Origin: an uncultured Clostridia bacterium
Lineage (GTDB): Bacteria > Bacillota > Clostridia > Christensenellales > DTU072
Direction: 5' to 3'
DNA length: 64,000 nucleotides
NCBI GenBank assembly: GCA_934274515.1
Contig: CAKQTC010000009.1
Location: forward strand, 35,955-99,954
Positions within the stretch are counted from its first letter, which is position 1. Each line of letters opens with the position of its first letter. Positions 1-8,662 of this stretch are shown here, piece by piece. A model generated the notes under the pieces. The model worked only from the letters and a program-made list of their open reading frames with translations. It had not been told where the DNA came from and made no database searches. Both the position numbers and the translations under genes were made by a program.

Positions 1-407
1 ATGACCTTTATTCCCGTTTCAAAAATCTCGGTACGCGGGTTCTGCTCGATAAGCGCAGGCGCGTCGCGATAAATCGAACGACGTTTTTCGCCTATTTCAC
101 CCTTGTTGTCTATCGGCTCCCCCAAAGCGTTCATGACTCTTCCGAGCGTTTCTTCCCCGACCGGCACTTCGAGCGTCCTACCGGTGGAAACAACCGTTGC
201 TCCGCGATAAAGTCCGTCCGTCGCACCCAATGCGACGCAACGCACTACGCCGTTATCTTTATGAGCCGTAACTTCAAACAAAACTCTTTTCCCGTTTTCT
301 TCGTACACGAGAATTTCTCTTTGTGCCGGCATATGATTGTCAAACTTCGCGTCCACAACCGTGCCGATTATTTGAATTATTGTCCCGATATGCGTTTTCG
401 TCATCAT
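1..407 (-). CDS. atpD: ATP synthase F1 subunit beta, N-terminal part
   Basis: This is the N-terminal 135 or so codons of the catalytic beta subunit of F1; the gene runs off the left edge of the window. The reading begins MMTKTHIGTIIQIIGTVVDA and contains the beta-barrel domain, with the typical GRTLEVPVGEETLGRVMN stretch that precedes the nucleotide-binding domain. The P-loop lies outside the window. It follows atpG by 16 bases in the usual atpA-G-D order, so it is part of the same operon. The start is the first of two adjacent ATG codons at 407-405. An atpC (epsilon) gene would be expected beyond the edge. Confidence 0.95.
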   Translation of the reverse strand, partial: MMTKTHIGTIIQIIGTVVDAKFDNHMPAQREILVYEENGKRVLFEVTAHKDNGVVRCVALGATDGLYRGATVVSTGRTLEVPVGEETLGRVMNALGEPIDNKGEIGEKRRSIYRDAPALIEQNPRTEIFETGIKV

Positions 408-423
408 AAGTCAATGACCTCCG

Positions 424-1257
424 TTACTCTTTATCTCCTGCCTTAACTCCGGAAAAACAAGAATCCATAAGTTCGCTCGTTATCTTCTCTTGTCTTATAT
501 GGTTATACTGCCTGTTCAACCCTTCGACAAGTTCTTCTCCGTTCGTCGTGGCTTGCTGCATCGCAGTCATACATTTATAATTAACCGCACATTCCGCGCT
601 GCAAATCGCAAAATCTATATATGCCCATATATATTGTTTCAATATGCTGTCTTCGTCTTTCGGGTATTCCAAAATGCCTTCTTCGGTGTCCTGAATCGGC
701 ACTTCGACAGGGAACAGTCTTACCGTACACGGTTCTTGTCGCGACGGATTTTTACCCTTAATCAAAGTAAAGACGATATAAATTTCGTCGGTTTCTCCAC
801 TTATAAACGCGTCTGCAAGGTAATACGCCATATCCCTTATTTCTTCGTTTACCACGCCCTGCATAAGGTGTAAAAATCTATTGTTGACGTGTATTTTCTT
901 TTTGTTAAAGAACTCTCTGACGAACTGACCGACGGCGTAAACTTTCGCGTTCGGGTCGTCGCCCACGACTTCCGCCGCGTAGTCTAGTATTTTGTGATTA
1001 TAATCGCCGCACAGTCCTTTATCTCCTGCAATTACGACGTACGAACGTTTTTTAACGTCGCGATTTTCGGCTAACGGCGACGTAATTCGTCCTATTTTTT
1101 TGACAACGTCAAGCATAAGCGAGAGAAAAACGCCGCTTTTATCGAGTTTACGCTCCGCTTTGCTCATTTTCGACGCGGAAACGAGTTGCATCGCGCGAGT
1201 AATTTTAACGGTTTCGCGCGCGCCGTTTATGCGGTGTTTTATATCTTGCCCTTTCAT
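424..1257 (-). CDS. atpG: ATP synthase F1 subunit gamma
   Basis: The gamma subunit is the central rotor shaft of F1, turning inside the alpha3beta3 ring and coupling to the c-ring. The 277-residue product has the conserved N-terminal helix (DIKHRINGARETVKITRAMQ) that enters the F1 core, the GDKGLCGDYN motif near residue 78, and the matching C-terminal helix with MTAMQQATTNGEE. Its length is normal for the family. Its start codon overlaps the atpA stop by 4 bases, as expected for translational coupling. Confidence 0.97.
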   Translation of the reverse strand: MKGQDIKHRINGARETVKITRAMQLVSASKMSKAERKLDKSGVFLSLMLDVVKKIGRITSPLAENRDVKKRSYVVIAGDKGLCGDYNHKILDYAAEVVGDDPNAKVYAVGQFVREFFNKKKIHVNNRFLHLMQGVVNEEIRDMAYYLADAFISGETDEIYIVFTLIKGKNPSRQEPCTVRLFPVEVPIQDTEEGILEYPKDEDSILKQYIWAYIDFAICSAECAVNYKCMTAMQQATTNGEELVEGLNRQYNHIRQEKITSELMDSCFSGVKAGDKE

Positions 1258-2747
1258 ATTCTCACGCCGTACTCTTTCGTCGCTTCGAGTATTTTCTTTT
1301 CGCTGTCTTCGCTTAAAATTCCGGTTTTTGCGATTTCTTTCACTACTTTCGAATATCTCTTATGGAAGAAATCGATAAATCCTTCGAGATACTTCCCTAC
1401 GTCTTTTACTGCAACGTCTTTAAGCAAATCGTTCATCGCGACGTACAGTTCCACCACGGTATCCGCCATGGAAACGGGCGCGTACTGCGGCTGTTTTATT
1501 ACTTCCGTAAGACGTTCGCCTTTGTCGATAACCGCCCTAGTGGACGCGTCTATATCCGAACCGAAACGCGAGAAAAGCACCATTTCACGATAGTGCGCAA
1601 GGTCAAGACGCGTTTTGCCCGAAACTTTTCTCATCGCTTTTTCCTGTGCCGCGCCGCCTACTCTCGATACGGATAACCCGACGTTGATTGCGGGACGTAT
1701 ACCCGAATTAAACAGTTCTTCTTCAAGATATATCTGTCCGTCGGTTATACTTATCACGTTGGTCGGAATGTATGCGGATATATCGCCTGCGAGCGTTTCT
1801 ATTATCGGCAACGCCGTGATGCTGCCGCCGCCTTGTTCTTTGGATAATTTCGCGCTTCTTTCGAGCAATCTCGAATGTAGGTAGAATATATCTCCGGGAT
1901 ACGCTTCCCTTCCAGAAGGACGTCTTAAAAGAAGAGAAATCGTCCTGTATGCGACGGCGTGTTTTGTCAAGTCGTCGTATACTATAAGCACGTCTTTCCC
2001 GTTATACGCAAAGTATTCGGCTATTGCCGCTCCCGTATACGGCGCGAGATATTGCAACGGCGCGTTTTGCCCTGCCGTCGCGGCAACGACTATCGTGTAG
2101 TCCATCGCTCCGCGCTCTTTAAGCGTTTTGATTATTTTTGCGACGCTCGACGCTTTCTGCCCGATGGCGACGTATATGCACGTTACGTTTTTGCCGCGTT
2201 GATTTAGAATAGTGTCTATCGCAACGGCGGTTTTGCCCGTTTGTCTGTCGCCTATGATAAGTTCTCTCTGCCCTTTGCCGATAGGTATCATACTGTCGAT
2301 TGCTTTGATACCCGTGTAAAGCGGCTCGCAAACTTTGCTACGCTCGAAAATTTCGGGCGCGGGATTTTCTATGTTTCTATACGACCTACAAATAGGCTTC
2401 GCTTCGCCGTCGAGCGGATTTCCGAGCGGATCAACCACTCTTCCGAGCAACGCTCTTCCTACCGGTACGCTCACTATTCTGCCCGTCGTATACGCTATAT
2501 CCCCGGCGGACGCCGTGCCTGCCAACACTATCGCGCCGACGAGTTTTTCTTCAAGGTTAAGCGCAAGCGCGTAGTTTTCTCCGCCCAAGTACACAAGTTC
2601 GTTGTTCTTAACGTTTCTCAAACCGTCGATAAGGATAACGCCGTCGTTGCAGGAAACTATACGTCCCGCCGCTTTCGCTCTGACAGAAGGGGTATATCCC
2701 TTAATCGCTTCCCTTACTTCTTTGGTGATAAAATCGAAGTCGCTCAT
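1254..2747 (-). CDS. atpA: ATP synthase F1 subunit alpha
   Basis: The alpha subunit is the non-catalytic nucleotide-binding subunit of F1. The 497-residue protein carries the P-loop GDRQTGKT at residues 166-173, the LLRRPSGREAYPGD segment and the SITALPIIET segment that closes the nucleotide site. The N-terminal helix that normally docks onto the delta subunit is present (about residues 1-20), which matters because the delta subunit here lacks the domain that binds it. It overlaps atpH by 4 bases upstream and atpG by 4 bases downstream. Confidence 0.97.
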   Translation of the reverse strand: MSDFDFITKEVREAIKGYTPSVRAKAAGRIVSCNDGVILIDGLRNVKNNELVYLGGENYALALNLEEKLVGAIVLAGTASAGDIAYTTGRIVSVPVGRALLGRVVDPLGNPLDGEAKPICRSYRNIENPAPEIFERSKVCEPLYTGIKAIDSMIPIGKGQRELIIGDRQTGKTAVAIDTILNQRGKNVTCIYVAIGQKASSVAKIIKTLKERGAMDYTIVVAATAGQNAPLQYLAPYTGAAIAEYFAYNGKDVLIVYDDLTKHAVAYRTISLLLRRPSGREAYPGDIFYLHSRLLERSAKLSKEQGGGSITALPIIETLAGDISAYIPTNVISITDGQIYLEEELFNSGIRPAINVGLSVSRVGGAAQEKAMRKVSGKTRLDLAHYREMVLFSRFGSDIDASTRAVIDKGERLTEVIKQPQYAPVSMADTVVELYVAMNDLLKDVAVKDVGKYLEGFIDFFHKRYSKVVKEIAKTGILSEDSEKKILEATKEYGVRI

Positions 2748-2968
2748 TGCAATTTACCTTTAACCGCTTCTTCCAACGACGACAATCTGCCCGACACGCT
2801 CCCGTCGAACACCTCGTTGCCGTCGAAAATAATTATGCCGCCGATAATCGCGTCATCGACGACGTAGTTTACTTTGATTTCGCCGTATTTCGTCGCAAAC
2901 TCTTTTTCGAGCGCGGTTTTACGCTCCTCGCTTAGTGGCTCGGCAGTGGTAACCGTGAGTCTAGTCAT
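2744..2968 (-). CDS. atpH: ATP synthase delta subunit, C-terminal domain only
   Basis: This 74-residue protein matches only the C-terminal domain of the delta (OSCP) subunit, with the family pattern VNYVVDDAIIGGIIIFDGNEV followed by FDGSVSGRL and a final helix. Delta subunits are normally about 175-185 residues, with an N-terminal six-helix domain of about 100 residues that holds the top of F1 to the peripheral stalk. That domain is absent: the start lies inside the end of atpF (8-base overlap), leaving no room for it, and atpF is a normal-length b subunit with no fused delta domain. The position in the operon supports the assignment. Confidence 0.85.
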   Translation of the reverse strand: MTRLTVTTAEPLSEERKTALEKEFATKYGEIKVNYVVDDAIIGGIIIFDGNEVFDGSVSGRLSSLEEAVKGKLQ

Positions 2969-3491
2969 CTCCCTTCCACTCCTTAATACACTCGTCTATG
3001 AGTTTGTCGTTGTCTTTTTCGGAGAACTCTCTTCCGAGTATCTCTTTCGCTATGCCCACGGCAAGAGAAGCGACGTCGGTCTTCGCTCCGAGCACCGCTT
3101 TCTGTCTTTCGTCGTTGGCGTCCTGCTCGGCTTGCGTGCGAATTTTATCCGCTTCCTTTCTCGCGTCCGCAAGAATTTCTTCGCGTTCGATAATCGCCGC
3201 TTTCTTCTCTTCGTCCATTTCAAGCGCGCGTTTTCTCGCTTCTTCTTCTGCGGCTTTCGCTCTCTCCGCGCTATCTTTAACCGCCTGCTCCGCTTCCGCT
3301 CTCACCTTGTCCGCCTTTCCCATCTCGTCGGCTATCTCTTGTTTCCGCTTGTCCATAAACTTTTTTACCGGTTTGTAAAGAAGAAACGTCAATCCGATGA
3401 ACAGTATGGCGAAGTTCGCTAAATACAAAAGTATCTTTTGCCAACCAAGCCCCAGCGTAGCGAAAATATCCGCTCCAAACAAATATTCCAT
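2961..3491 (-). CDS. atpF: ATP synthase F0 subunit b
   Basis: The b subunit forms the peripheral stalk. The 176-residue protein has one N-terminal membrane segment (about residues 18-40), then a long charged helix rich in Ala, Glu, Lys and Arg (about 45-150) that would form the dimeric coiled coil, ending with AVGIAKEILGREFSEKDND. An AAGGAG ribosome site lies 5 bases before the ATG. It sits between atpE and the short atpH. The C-terminus is typical for b alone, so it does not carry the missing delta domain. Confidence 0.95.
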   Translation of the reverse strand: MEYLFGADIFATLGLGWQKILLYLANFAILFIGLTFLLYKPVKKFMDKRKQEIADEMGKADKVRAEAEQAVKDSAERAKAAEEEARKRALEMDEEKKAAIIEREEILADARKEADKIRTQAEQDANDERQKAVLGAKTDVASLAVGIAKEILGREFSEKDNDKLIDECIKEWKGDD

Positions 3492-3503
3492 TATCGCTCC
3501 TTA

Positions 3504-3743
3504 TTACAGTACGAGTATCAACAATCCTACGACCAACGCGTAAATGATTGCGGTTTCGATAAACACCAAACCGAGTATAAGCGTGGATTTGATTTTTGAA
3601 TCCGCTTCGGGTTGCTTTGCAACTCCGTCGATTGCCTTACTTACGGCAAAACCCATAGCGAGCGCGCCGCCGAGCGCGGCAAGTGCAATGGCTATTCCTG
3701 CTCCGAGAGCCGCCATCGATTCGACTGCTAATAACGATAACAT
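3504..3743 (-). CDS. atpE: ATP synthase F0 subunit c
   Basis: The c subunit forms the ion-carrying rotor ring. I chose the ATG at 3743 (79 residues) because GGAGG lies 8 bases upstream of it; a TTG five codons earlier would place that ribosome site inside the gene. Two membrane helices flank the polar loop AKQPEAD. The ion-binding carboxylate is Glu63, followed by Thr64 and Tyr69. The position that carries Gln or Glu in the first helix of Na+-type rings is Met30 here, which argues for proton binding although Thr after Glu is also seen in Na+ rings. Confidence 0.95.
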   Translation of the reverse strand: MLSLLAVESMAALGAGIAIALAALGGALAMGFAVSKAIDGVAKQPEADSKIKSTLILGLVFIETAIIYALVVGLLILVL

Positions 3744-3795
3744 ATCTTCGTCCTCCAAAAGATTAATTGTTTTTTTGCTTTTATTGACTGTTTAA

Positions 3796-4554
3796 CTATT
3801 CCGCAACTTCGCCGAGCGCGACGCTTGCGGCTTTTTTTACGCGTTTTGCCTTTTTCTTCTTCTTTTCGTGCGGTTCCGCCGCCTCTCCGAAGAACATCGA
3901 CGTAAGTAACGTCAAAATGTACGTCTGTACTACGGCGTGCATAATCGTGAACATAACCGCAACAAAAATCGGAAGCACGACGGTCTTGGACATAACGTCA
4001 AACGCAACGTAAATAAGTTCGGTAACCAACACTCCGCCGATAATCGCGCCGAATAAACGGAACGACATACTTATCGGTAGAGAAAAATCTTTAAGCACTC
4101 CCATCGCTCCGCGCATTTTGTTATAACGTATTCCGCCCGACAAAATAACGCCGTAAGACATAAACCCCATAACGACGCAGGCGTTAAGATCTCCCATAAC
4201 CGCGCGGAAACCGAGCAGTTCGATTAACGTTCCGAAAAACACGAAAAGTCCCGCGCTGAAAATATACGCGCCGAGATAACCGTTGTGATACGGCGAATTG
4301 CCCTTCGCAAGGTCATCGAAAAATCCGACGAGCGTTTCCAACAAAAGTTGAAACCTGCCCGGAACTTTTTTGAACCTGGGAATAACGAATATGCGGACGA
4401 TTACCGCAAACAGCAACAGTACGCCCGTTACTATAAGCGCGGAAAAAAACGACGGACTTACTCCTATCCCGAGAAAATTCACGTCTTCGGGAAACAACGC
4501 TTCCCTCATTATCTCGCCGATATTTTTATTAGCCGATACGTATATTTCGTTCAA
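3796..4554 (-). CDS. atpB: ATP synthase F0 subunit a
   Basis: Subunit a forms the ion half-channels beside the c-ring. The 252-residue protein is strongly hydrophobic with about five to six membrane helices, and contains the conserved helix with the essential arginine in SMSFRLFGAIIGG. It starts with TTG: AAGGAG lies 7 bases upstream, and no ATG is close to it. The C-terminus has an unusual basic tail (EKKKKKAKRVKK) predicted to be cytosolic. It is the first gene of the operon; no atpI precedes it. Confidence 0.95.
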   Translation of the reverse strand: MNEIYVSANKNIGEIMREALFPEDVNFLGIGVSPSFFSALIVTGVLLLFAVIVRIFVIPRFKKVPGRFQLLLETLVGFFDDLAKGNSPYHNGYLGAYIFSAGLFVFFGTLIELLGFRAVMGDLNACVVMGFMSYGVILSGGIRYNKMRGAMGVLKDFSLPISMSFRLFGAIIGGVLVTELIYVAFDVMSKTVVLPIFVAVMFTIMHAVVQTYILTLLTSMFFGEAAEPHEKKKKKAKRVKKAASVALGEVAE

Positions 4555-4616
4555 AACACATCTCCTTGCGCGCTACGCGTGACCTATTTTTTATTGTCCC
4601 CTACAAATATTGCTCT

Positions 4617-4645
4617 ATTATAGCCCTACTTCTCTTTTTTGTAAA
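4617..4645 (-). promoter_or_regulatory. Promoter of the ATP synthase operon
   Basis: On the minus strand TTTACA (4645-4640), a 17-base spacer and TATAAT (4622-4617) form a near-consensus vegetative promoter. It lies about 60 bases upstream of the atpB TTG start. Confidence 0.8.
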
Positions 4646-4679
4646 GCGTTATTTCCGTTATTTTTTTACAAAAAAGTTT

Positions 4680-7583
4680 TTATTTACGCTTTTTTAACAA
4701 AAACGTCTTTATTTCGTGCGGAGCAAACGTAGGTTCGTCAACCGACCTCTCGTTCCTTTCGAGCATATCGGTTTCGTACGCGACGAACCCGTCGGGCATA
4801 ACGAACTTGCCGCTTACCCTTTTCCCGAACCGCTCGTACGCACGAATAACTACTCCTTCTCCGCTCTCGGAGCATTTGACCGTTTCCGTAATAACACCCT
4901 CCGCTTCTACGCCGTATACGGACGGTATACGAATTTTCTCGTCGACGCACAAAGGCGGATAGGCAAAGTTATAACTGTCTTTAACGACGCTGCACATATC
5001 GCCGGCAAATCCGACCGCATAAGTAAAACTATGCTCGCCGCGGTCGCAGTTCTCGTCGGGAAATGTCGGCGCACGCAACAAATTAAGGCTTAACTCCCCT
5101 TCTTGAACGCGATACCCGTACTTACTTCCGCCCGTCACGAAAAAATACCCCTGCTTTTCGTCCCCGACGCACGCGTATTTCTGTCCGCATACTTCGTACA
5201 TCGCTCTCTCTTCGCTCGTTTCCGTTTTCGTGCTTCTGTCGATCGACCCGAATTGTATGTCAAAGTTCGCTTTGTCGGTATATATCGTCGGATTAAACAC
5301 CGCTCTCAACATTTTATGCGTTTCGCTCCAACCGATTTGGGTATCAAAATATATATGTTTGGTATCCTTAATGTATATTTCTTGTTTTATAAACGTTTTA
5401 CCGTGTACGTAGGAAGATATTATCGCCGCTCTGTCGGGCGACACCGCGAAAGACGTCTTTACAAGCACGGGCTTTTTGCGCGGCATAGTAAGATAATCGC
5501 GTTCTATATCCCACGCGTCGTATCTTGACTTCGGGTCGGAATAAATGACGAGCGAGTGGAACAATCCGTTCGACGCGTACTCTCGCTTGTTCGTTTTGTC
5601 GTAAACCGACGTGACGACGCCCGTATTTTTATCGACGGTAACTTTGAGAAACGCGTTTTCTATGTAATTTTCGCCGGCATACAGATTCGCTCCGTCGCAA
5701 GGAACGGGTTCACACGAGGAATACGGCGCGCAAATCGCGCGATAAAGTTCGCCCTTATGCACGACGGTTTCGTTGATGGAAAACGGCGACGGGTTGAGTA
5801 AAGTAAAACCGCTTCCGCAGGACAACGTTTTAATTCTGTCGGCGGCGGCTTTTTCGGCAAGCGCACACACCTCGGCGTAGTCTTGCACGCTCTCGCTATG
5901 CACTCTGCCTATGCTCGAACCGGGCAAAACGTCGTGGAATTGATTTGTCAGGATACGTTTCCACAGTTCGTCGCGCCGCTCGTATTTGTCGCCCGTTATG
6001 CCTTCGAGCCATTCGAGAATATGCATTTTCCTCTCGGCTAACAGATTGTAGTATTTGTTCTTCGCTTGCGCGGTCAACGTGCCTTGGTGAGTTTCGAGAT
6101 ACAGTTCGCCTTCGTAACGCGGCAATTCCTTACTTTCCAGTTTACGAAAGAGAGAAACCGAACTCCCCGAAACCGCTCTCGGAGTAAATTTTCCGCCGGC
6201 GCGTTTAAGCATTTCCAAATGCCCTTCTCCCGGTCCTCCGCCACCGTCGCTTACGCCGTAAATAACAAGCGCGTCGCCGACTTCTTTCTGCACGTTTTTG
6301 ACGTCCGCTTTAACAAACGCCATGGGACTTGCCGAACAGCAGTACGAGCCTTCGGGCGCGATGTGCGCGATAACCGAACTCCCGTCGGGCGCAACCCACT
6401 CGAACGACTGCAACGGAAACTTGTTGTATTTGTTGCGATGCAGTTTAATCGTCATAAAATATTTTTTGCCGACGCCTTTGAATATCTGCGGTAACGTGGC
6501 GGGAAAACCGAACGCGTCGGGCAACCACACGACGTCGCTGTTTTTGCCGAACCTGCTTTCAAAATAAGAACCGCCGTACAAAAACTGCCGAATTATGCTT
6601 TCTCCGCTCGGTACGTTGCAATCGCACTCCGTCCACATTCCGCCCTGTATTTCTATTCCGCCGCTCGCTACCGCTCGCTTGATTTTTTCAAACAATCCGC
6701 TCTCGGTTTGTTCCACCCATTCAAACATTTGTGCTTGACTTGCGCCAAACACGAAATCGTAGTCTTTTAGGTAAGTAACTACGTTGGAGAACGTGCGCAC
6801 CGCTTTTCGCTTGCCTTCTCGTAACGGCCACTTCCACGCAAGGTCAAGATGTCCGTGCCCGACCGCAGTGTACTCCACGCCCTTAGTCTGCTTTTCGGCA
6901 ATGTACGGCGCGAGAATTTTTCTCGCTTCGGCAATTTTGTTGTCTTTGTATAGCGAGTAACTCTCGTTAAACGCCTTTTTCAGTTCGCGCACGTTGCTCT
7001 CGGTGATAAACTCGCTTTTACCGACAGTGGCGACGGTAAGAAAAACGGTAAGACAATCGTAGTAGTAATCGCGCTTTTCTTCGTTGACGACCGCTACGTC
7101 CGCTTTTATGTATCTCGGATCGTAGAAAAACATTCCGCAATAACCGTTATGCCCGCAATCGAGTTCCATATTAACTCGCTCTCCGCCTTCCGCTTTTTCG
7201 TATAACGGAACGACTTGCTTGCCGAACAACGGTTGCCCGACGTCAATCGTGGAAAGAATGGGTGTAACCGCGCACACCGGTTCCCCGTTTATGTACGCTT
7301 CTCCCTCCGCTCCCGCTTTGATTAACGCGACCACTTTTTTGTTTTTTGCGATTTCGGGAACCGTGCCGGTAAAACGGAACACGCAACAACCGAATTTTTT
7401 TTTCGTCCAGTGCGTTCCGCGCTTAATCGGCGCAAACGGAAGTTCGTCCCACTGTTCTTTCGGCACGGGTTCGTCCGTAACCGCCGCCAACGCGTCCAAC
7501 TCGGATACCGTTTCGTATATTCCGCGTTTCATCGCCATAAGTTTGGCGAAAAATATCGGCGAAGAAAAGAATTTTTCTATCAT
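4680..7583 (-). CDS. Alpha-mannosidase, glycoside hydrolase family 38
   Basis: This 967-residue enzyme removes alpha-mannose residues from glycans or mannosides. GH38 features are clear: the zinc-binding HGHLD at residues 243-247 followed by LAWKWPLREG, the region GGMWTECDCNVPSGES near 314-329, and the nucleophile Asp356 in WLPDAFGF. The C-terminal half has the beta-rich domains typical of bacterial GH38 enzymes. No signal peptide is seen, so it probably acts in the cytoplasm on imported oligosaccharides. It overlaps the upstream kinase gene by 4 bases, so mannose release and sugar phosphorylation are likely coupled. The exact linkage cleaved cannot be told from sequence. Confidence 0.93.
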   Translation of the reverse strand: MIEKFFSSPIFFAKLMAMKRGIYETVSELDALAAVTDEPVPKEQWDELPFAPIKRGTHWTKKKFGCCVFRFTGTVPEIAKNKKVVALIKAGAEGEAYINGEPVCAVTPILSTIDVGQPLFGKQVVPLYEKAEGGERVNMELDCGHNGYCGMFFYDPRYIKADVAVVNEEKRDYYYDCLTVFLTVATVGKSEFITESNVRELKKAFNESYSLYKDNKIAEARKILAPYIAEKQTKGVEYTAVGHGHLDLAWKWPLREGKRKAVRTFSNVVTYLKDYDFVFGASQAQMFEWVEQTESGLFEKIKRAVASGGIEIQGGMWTECDCNVPSGESIIRQFLYGGSYFESRFGKNSDVVWLPDAFGFPATLPQIFKGVGKKYFMTIKLHRNKYNKFPLQSFEWVAPDGSSVIAHIAPEGSYCCSASPMAFVKADVKNVQKEVGDALVIYGVSDGGGGPGEGHLEMLKRAGGKFTPRAVSGSSVSLFRKLESKELPRYEGELYLETHQGTLTAQAKNKYYNLLAERKMHILEWLEGITGDKYERRDELWKRILTNQFHDVLPGSSIGRVHSESVQDYAEVCALAEKAAADRIKTLSCGSGFTLLNPSPFSINETVVHKGELYRAICAPYSSCEPVPCDGANLYAGENYIENAFLKVTVDKNTGVVTSVYDKTNKREYASNGLFHSLVIYSDPKSRYDAWDIERDYLTMPRKKPVLVKTSFAVSPDRAAIISSYVHGKTFIKQEIYIKDTKHIYFDTQIGWSETHKMLRAVFNPTIYTDKANFDIQFGSIDRSTKTETSEERAMYEVCGQKYACVGDEKQGYFFVTGGSKYGYRVQEGELSLNLLRAPTFPDENCDRGEHSFTYAVGFAGDMCSVVKDSYNFAYPPLCVDEKIRIPSVYGVEAEGVITETVKCSESGEGVVIRAYERFGKRVSGKFVMPDGFVAYETDMLERNERSVDEPTFAPHEIKTFLLKKRK

Positions 7584-8449
7584 AAAGCAAGCGCTCCTTC
7601 GTGCAAAGTAGCCTCCGCACCCTTACGGTTCGCCCTATAAGCGATACGTTTGACGTTTTCGACGTCGAGATTATCAAACCCTTCTTCGTCTACTCCCGCA
7701 AGAAACGCTCCGAAAAACGCGTCTCCTGCTCCGGTAGTATCTACGGGACGAACAGGCTCGCTCTCGACGGTTATGCGCCTGTCGCCGAGTTTAATCACAC
7801 TCCCGTCTTTCCCGAGCGTAACGCAAACGACGGGGTTGGTCAACTCGGAAAAAAGTTCGCCTAGCGATTTGTCAAACACAAGTTCCGCCTCGTCTTCGCT
7901 GAGTTTGATTATGTCTGCGGCGGATATGATTTTGCGACAGGCGTTCATCGCTTTGTCGTTGTCTTTGAATACGTCGTCGCGATAGTTCACGTCGAAAGAA
8001 ACTTTTATTTTTCGCTTTTTGCACTCTTTGAGAACGTTAAACGCGATTTTTCGTCCGCTTTTGTCGCTAAGCATTAACGACCCGATATGCACGATGTCCG
8101 GACGAACGTCGTCGAAAAAATCGTCGGTTATTTCTATATGATAATCCGCCGTGTCCCGACGAAGAAAAGTAAAATCACGCTCGCCGTTCTCATCTATGGA
8201 AACGAACGCCACGGTGGTGTTGCGCTCTTCGTCCGTTTGAAGAATACTTTTCAGCGGAAACTTTTTCGCTTCCCTTTTAAGGAACTTCCCTATCGGGTCG
8301 TTGCCTACGCGCCCGAGAAAAACCGTTTCGGAACCGCATTGCGCGGCGTTTACCGCCACGTTAAACGGCGCGCCGCCGACGTGCGCCCTTATTTCGCCCG
8401 AATCGTTCATAACCATATCCGCCAAAATTTCACCGATGCAAAGTATCAT
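7580..8449 (-). CDS. PfkB-family carbohydrate kinase, probably fructokinase-like
   Basis: The 289-residue protein is a ribokinase-fold sugar kinase. It has the N-terminal GEILADM, the substrate-binding GGAPFNVAVNAAQCG near residues 25-40 and the C-terminal signature DTTGAGDAFFGAFLAG with the catalytic Asp near residue 243. The GGAPFNVA form is typical of bacterial fructokinases, but substrate specificity in this family is not secure from sequence. It is the first gene of a two-gene operon with the GH38 mannosidase, so a hexose set free from glycans is a sensible substrate. Confidence 0.88.
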   Translation of the reverse strand: MILCIGEILADMVMNDSGEIRAHVGGAPFNVAVNAAQCGSETVFLGRVGNDPIGKFLKREAKKFPLKSILQTDEERNTTVAFVSIDENGERDFTFLRRDTADYHIEITDDFFDDVRPDIVHIGSLMLSDKSGRKIAFNVLKECKKRKIKVSFDVNYRDDVFKDNDKAMNACRKIISAADIIKLSEDEAELVFDKSLGELFSELTNPVVCVTLGKDGSVIKLGDRRITVESEPVRPVDTTGAGDAFFGAFLAGVDEEGFDNLDVENVKRIAYRANRKGAEATLHEGALAL

Positions 8450-8487
8450 ATTAATCCACCTTTTTTCGTATTTATTTTATAAAATAT

Positions 8488-8516
8488 ATGTTAACTCAAA
8501 ACATAAGCAAAGTCAA
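8488..8516 (-). promoter_or_regulatory. Promoter of the kinase-mannosidase operon
   Basis: On the minus strand TTGACT (8516-8511), a 17-base spacer and TAACAT (8493-8488) lie about 40 bases before the kinase start. Confidence 0.65.
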
Positions 8517-8599
8517 TTCCGCCCGTAAAAAAATACAATCTCTTTTTCTTTCGTCACCGCCCGCCGATACTTTATAGCCGATTCTTTAATAAAAATAAA

Positions 8600-8636
8600 T
8601 ATAAAAAGAACTCTGCCGAAAAGCGAGAGTTCTTTT
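8600..8636 (-). terminator. Terminator after the alpha-galactosidase gene
   Basis: A perfect 10-base stem (AAAGAACTCT with AGAGTTCTTT, 8605-8614 and 8626-8635) is followed on the minus strand by a T run, directly downstream of the GH27 stop codon. Confidence 0.85.
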
Positions 8637-8662
8637 ACTTGTTTTTCGTTTATATCCAAACG

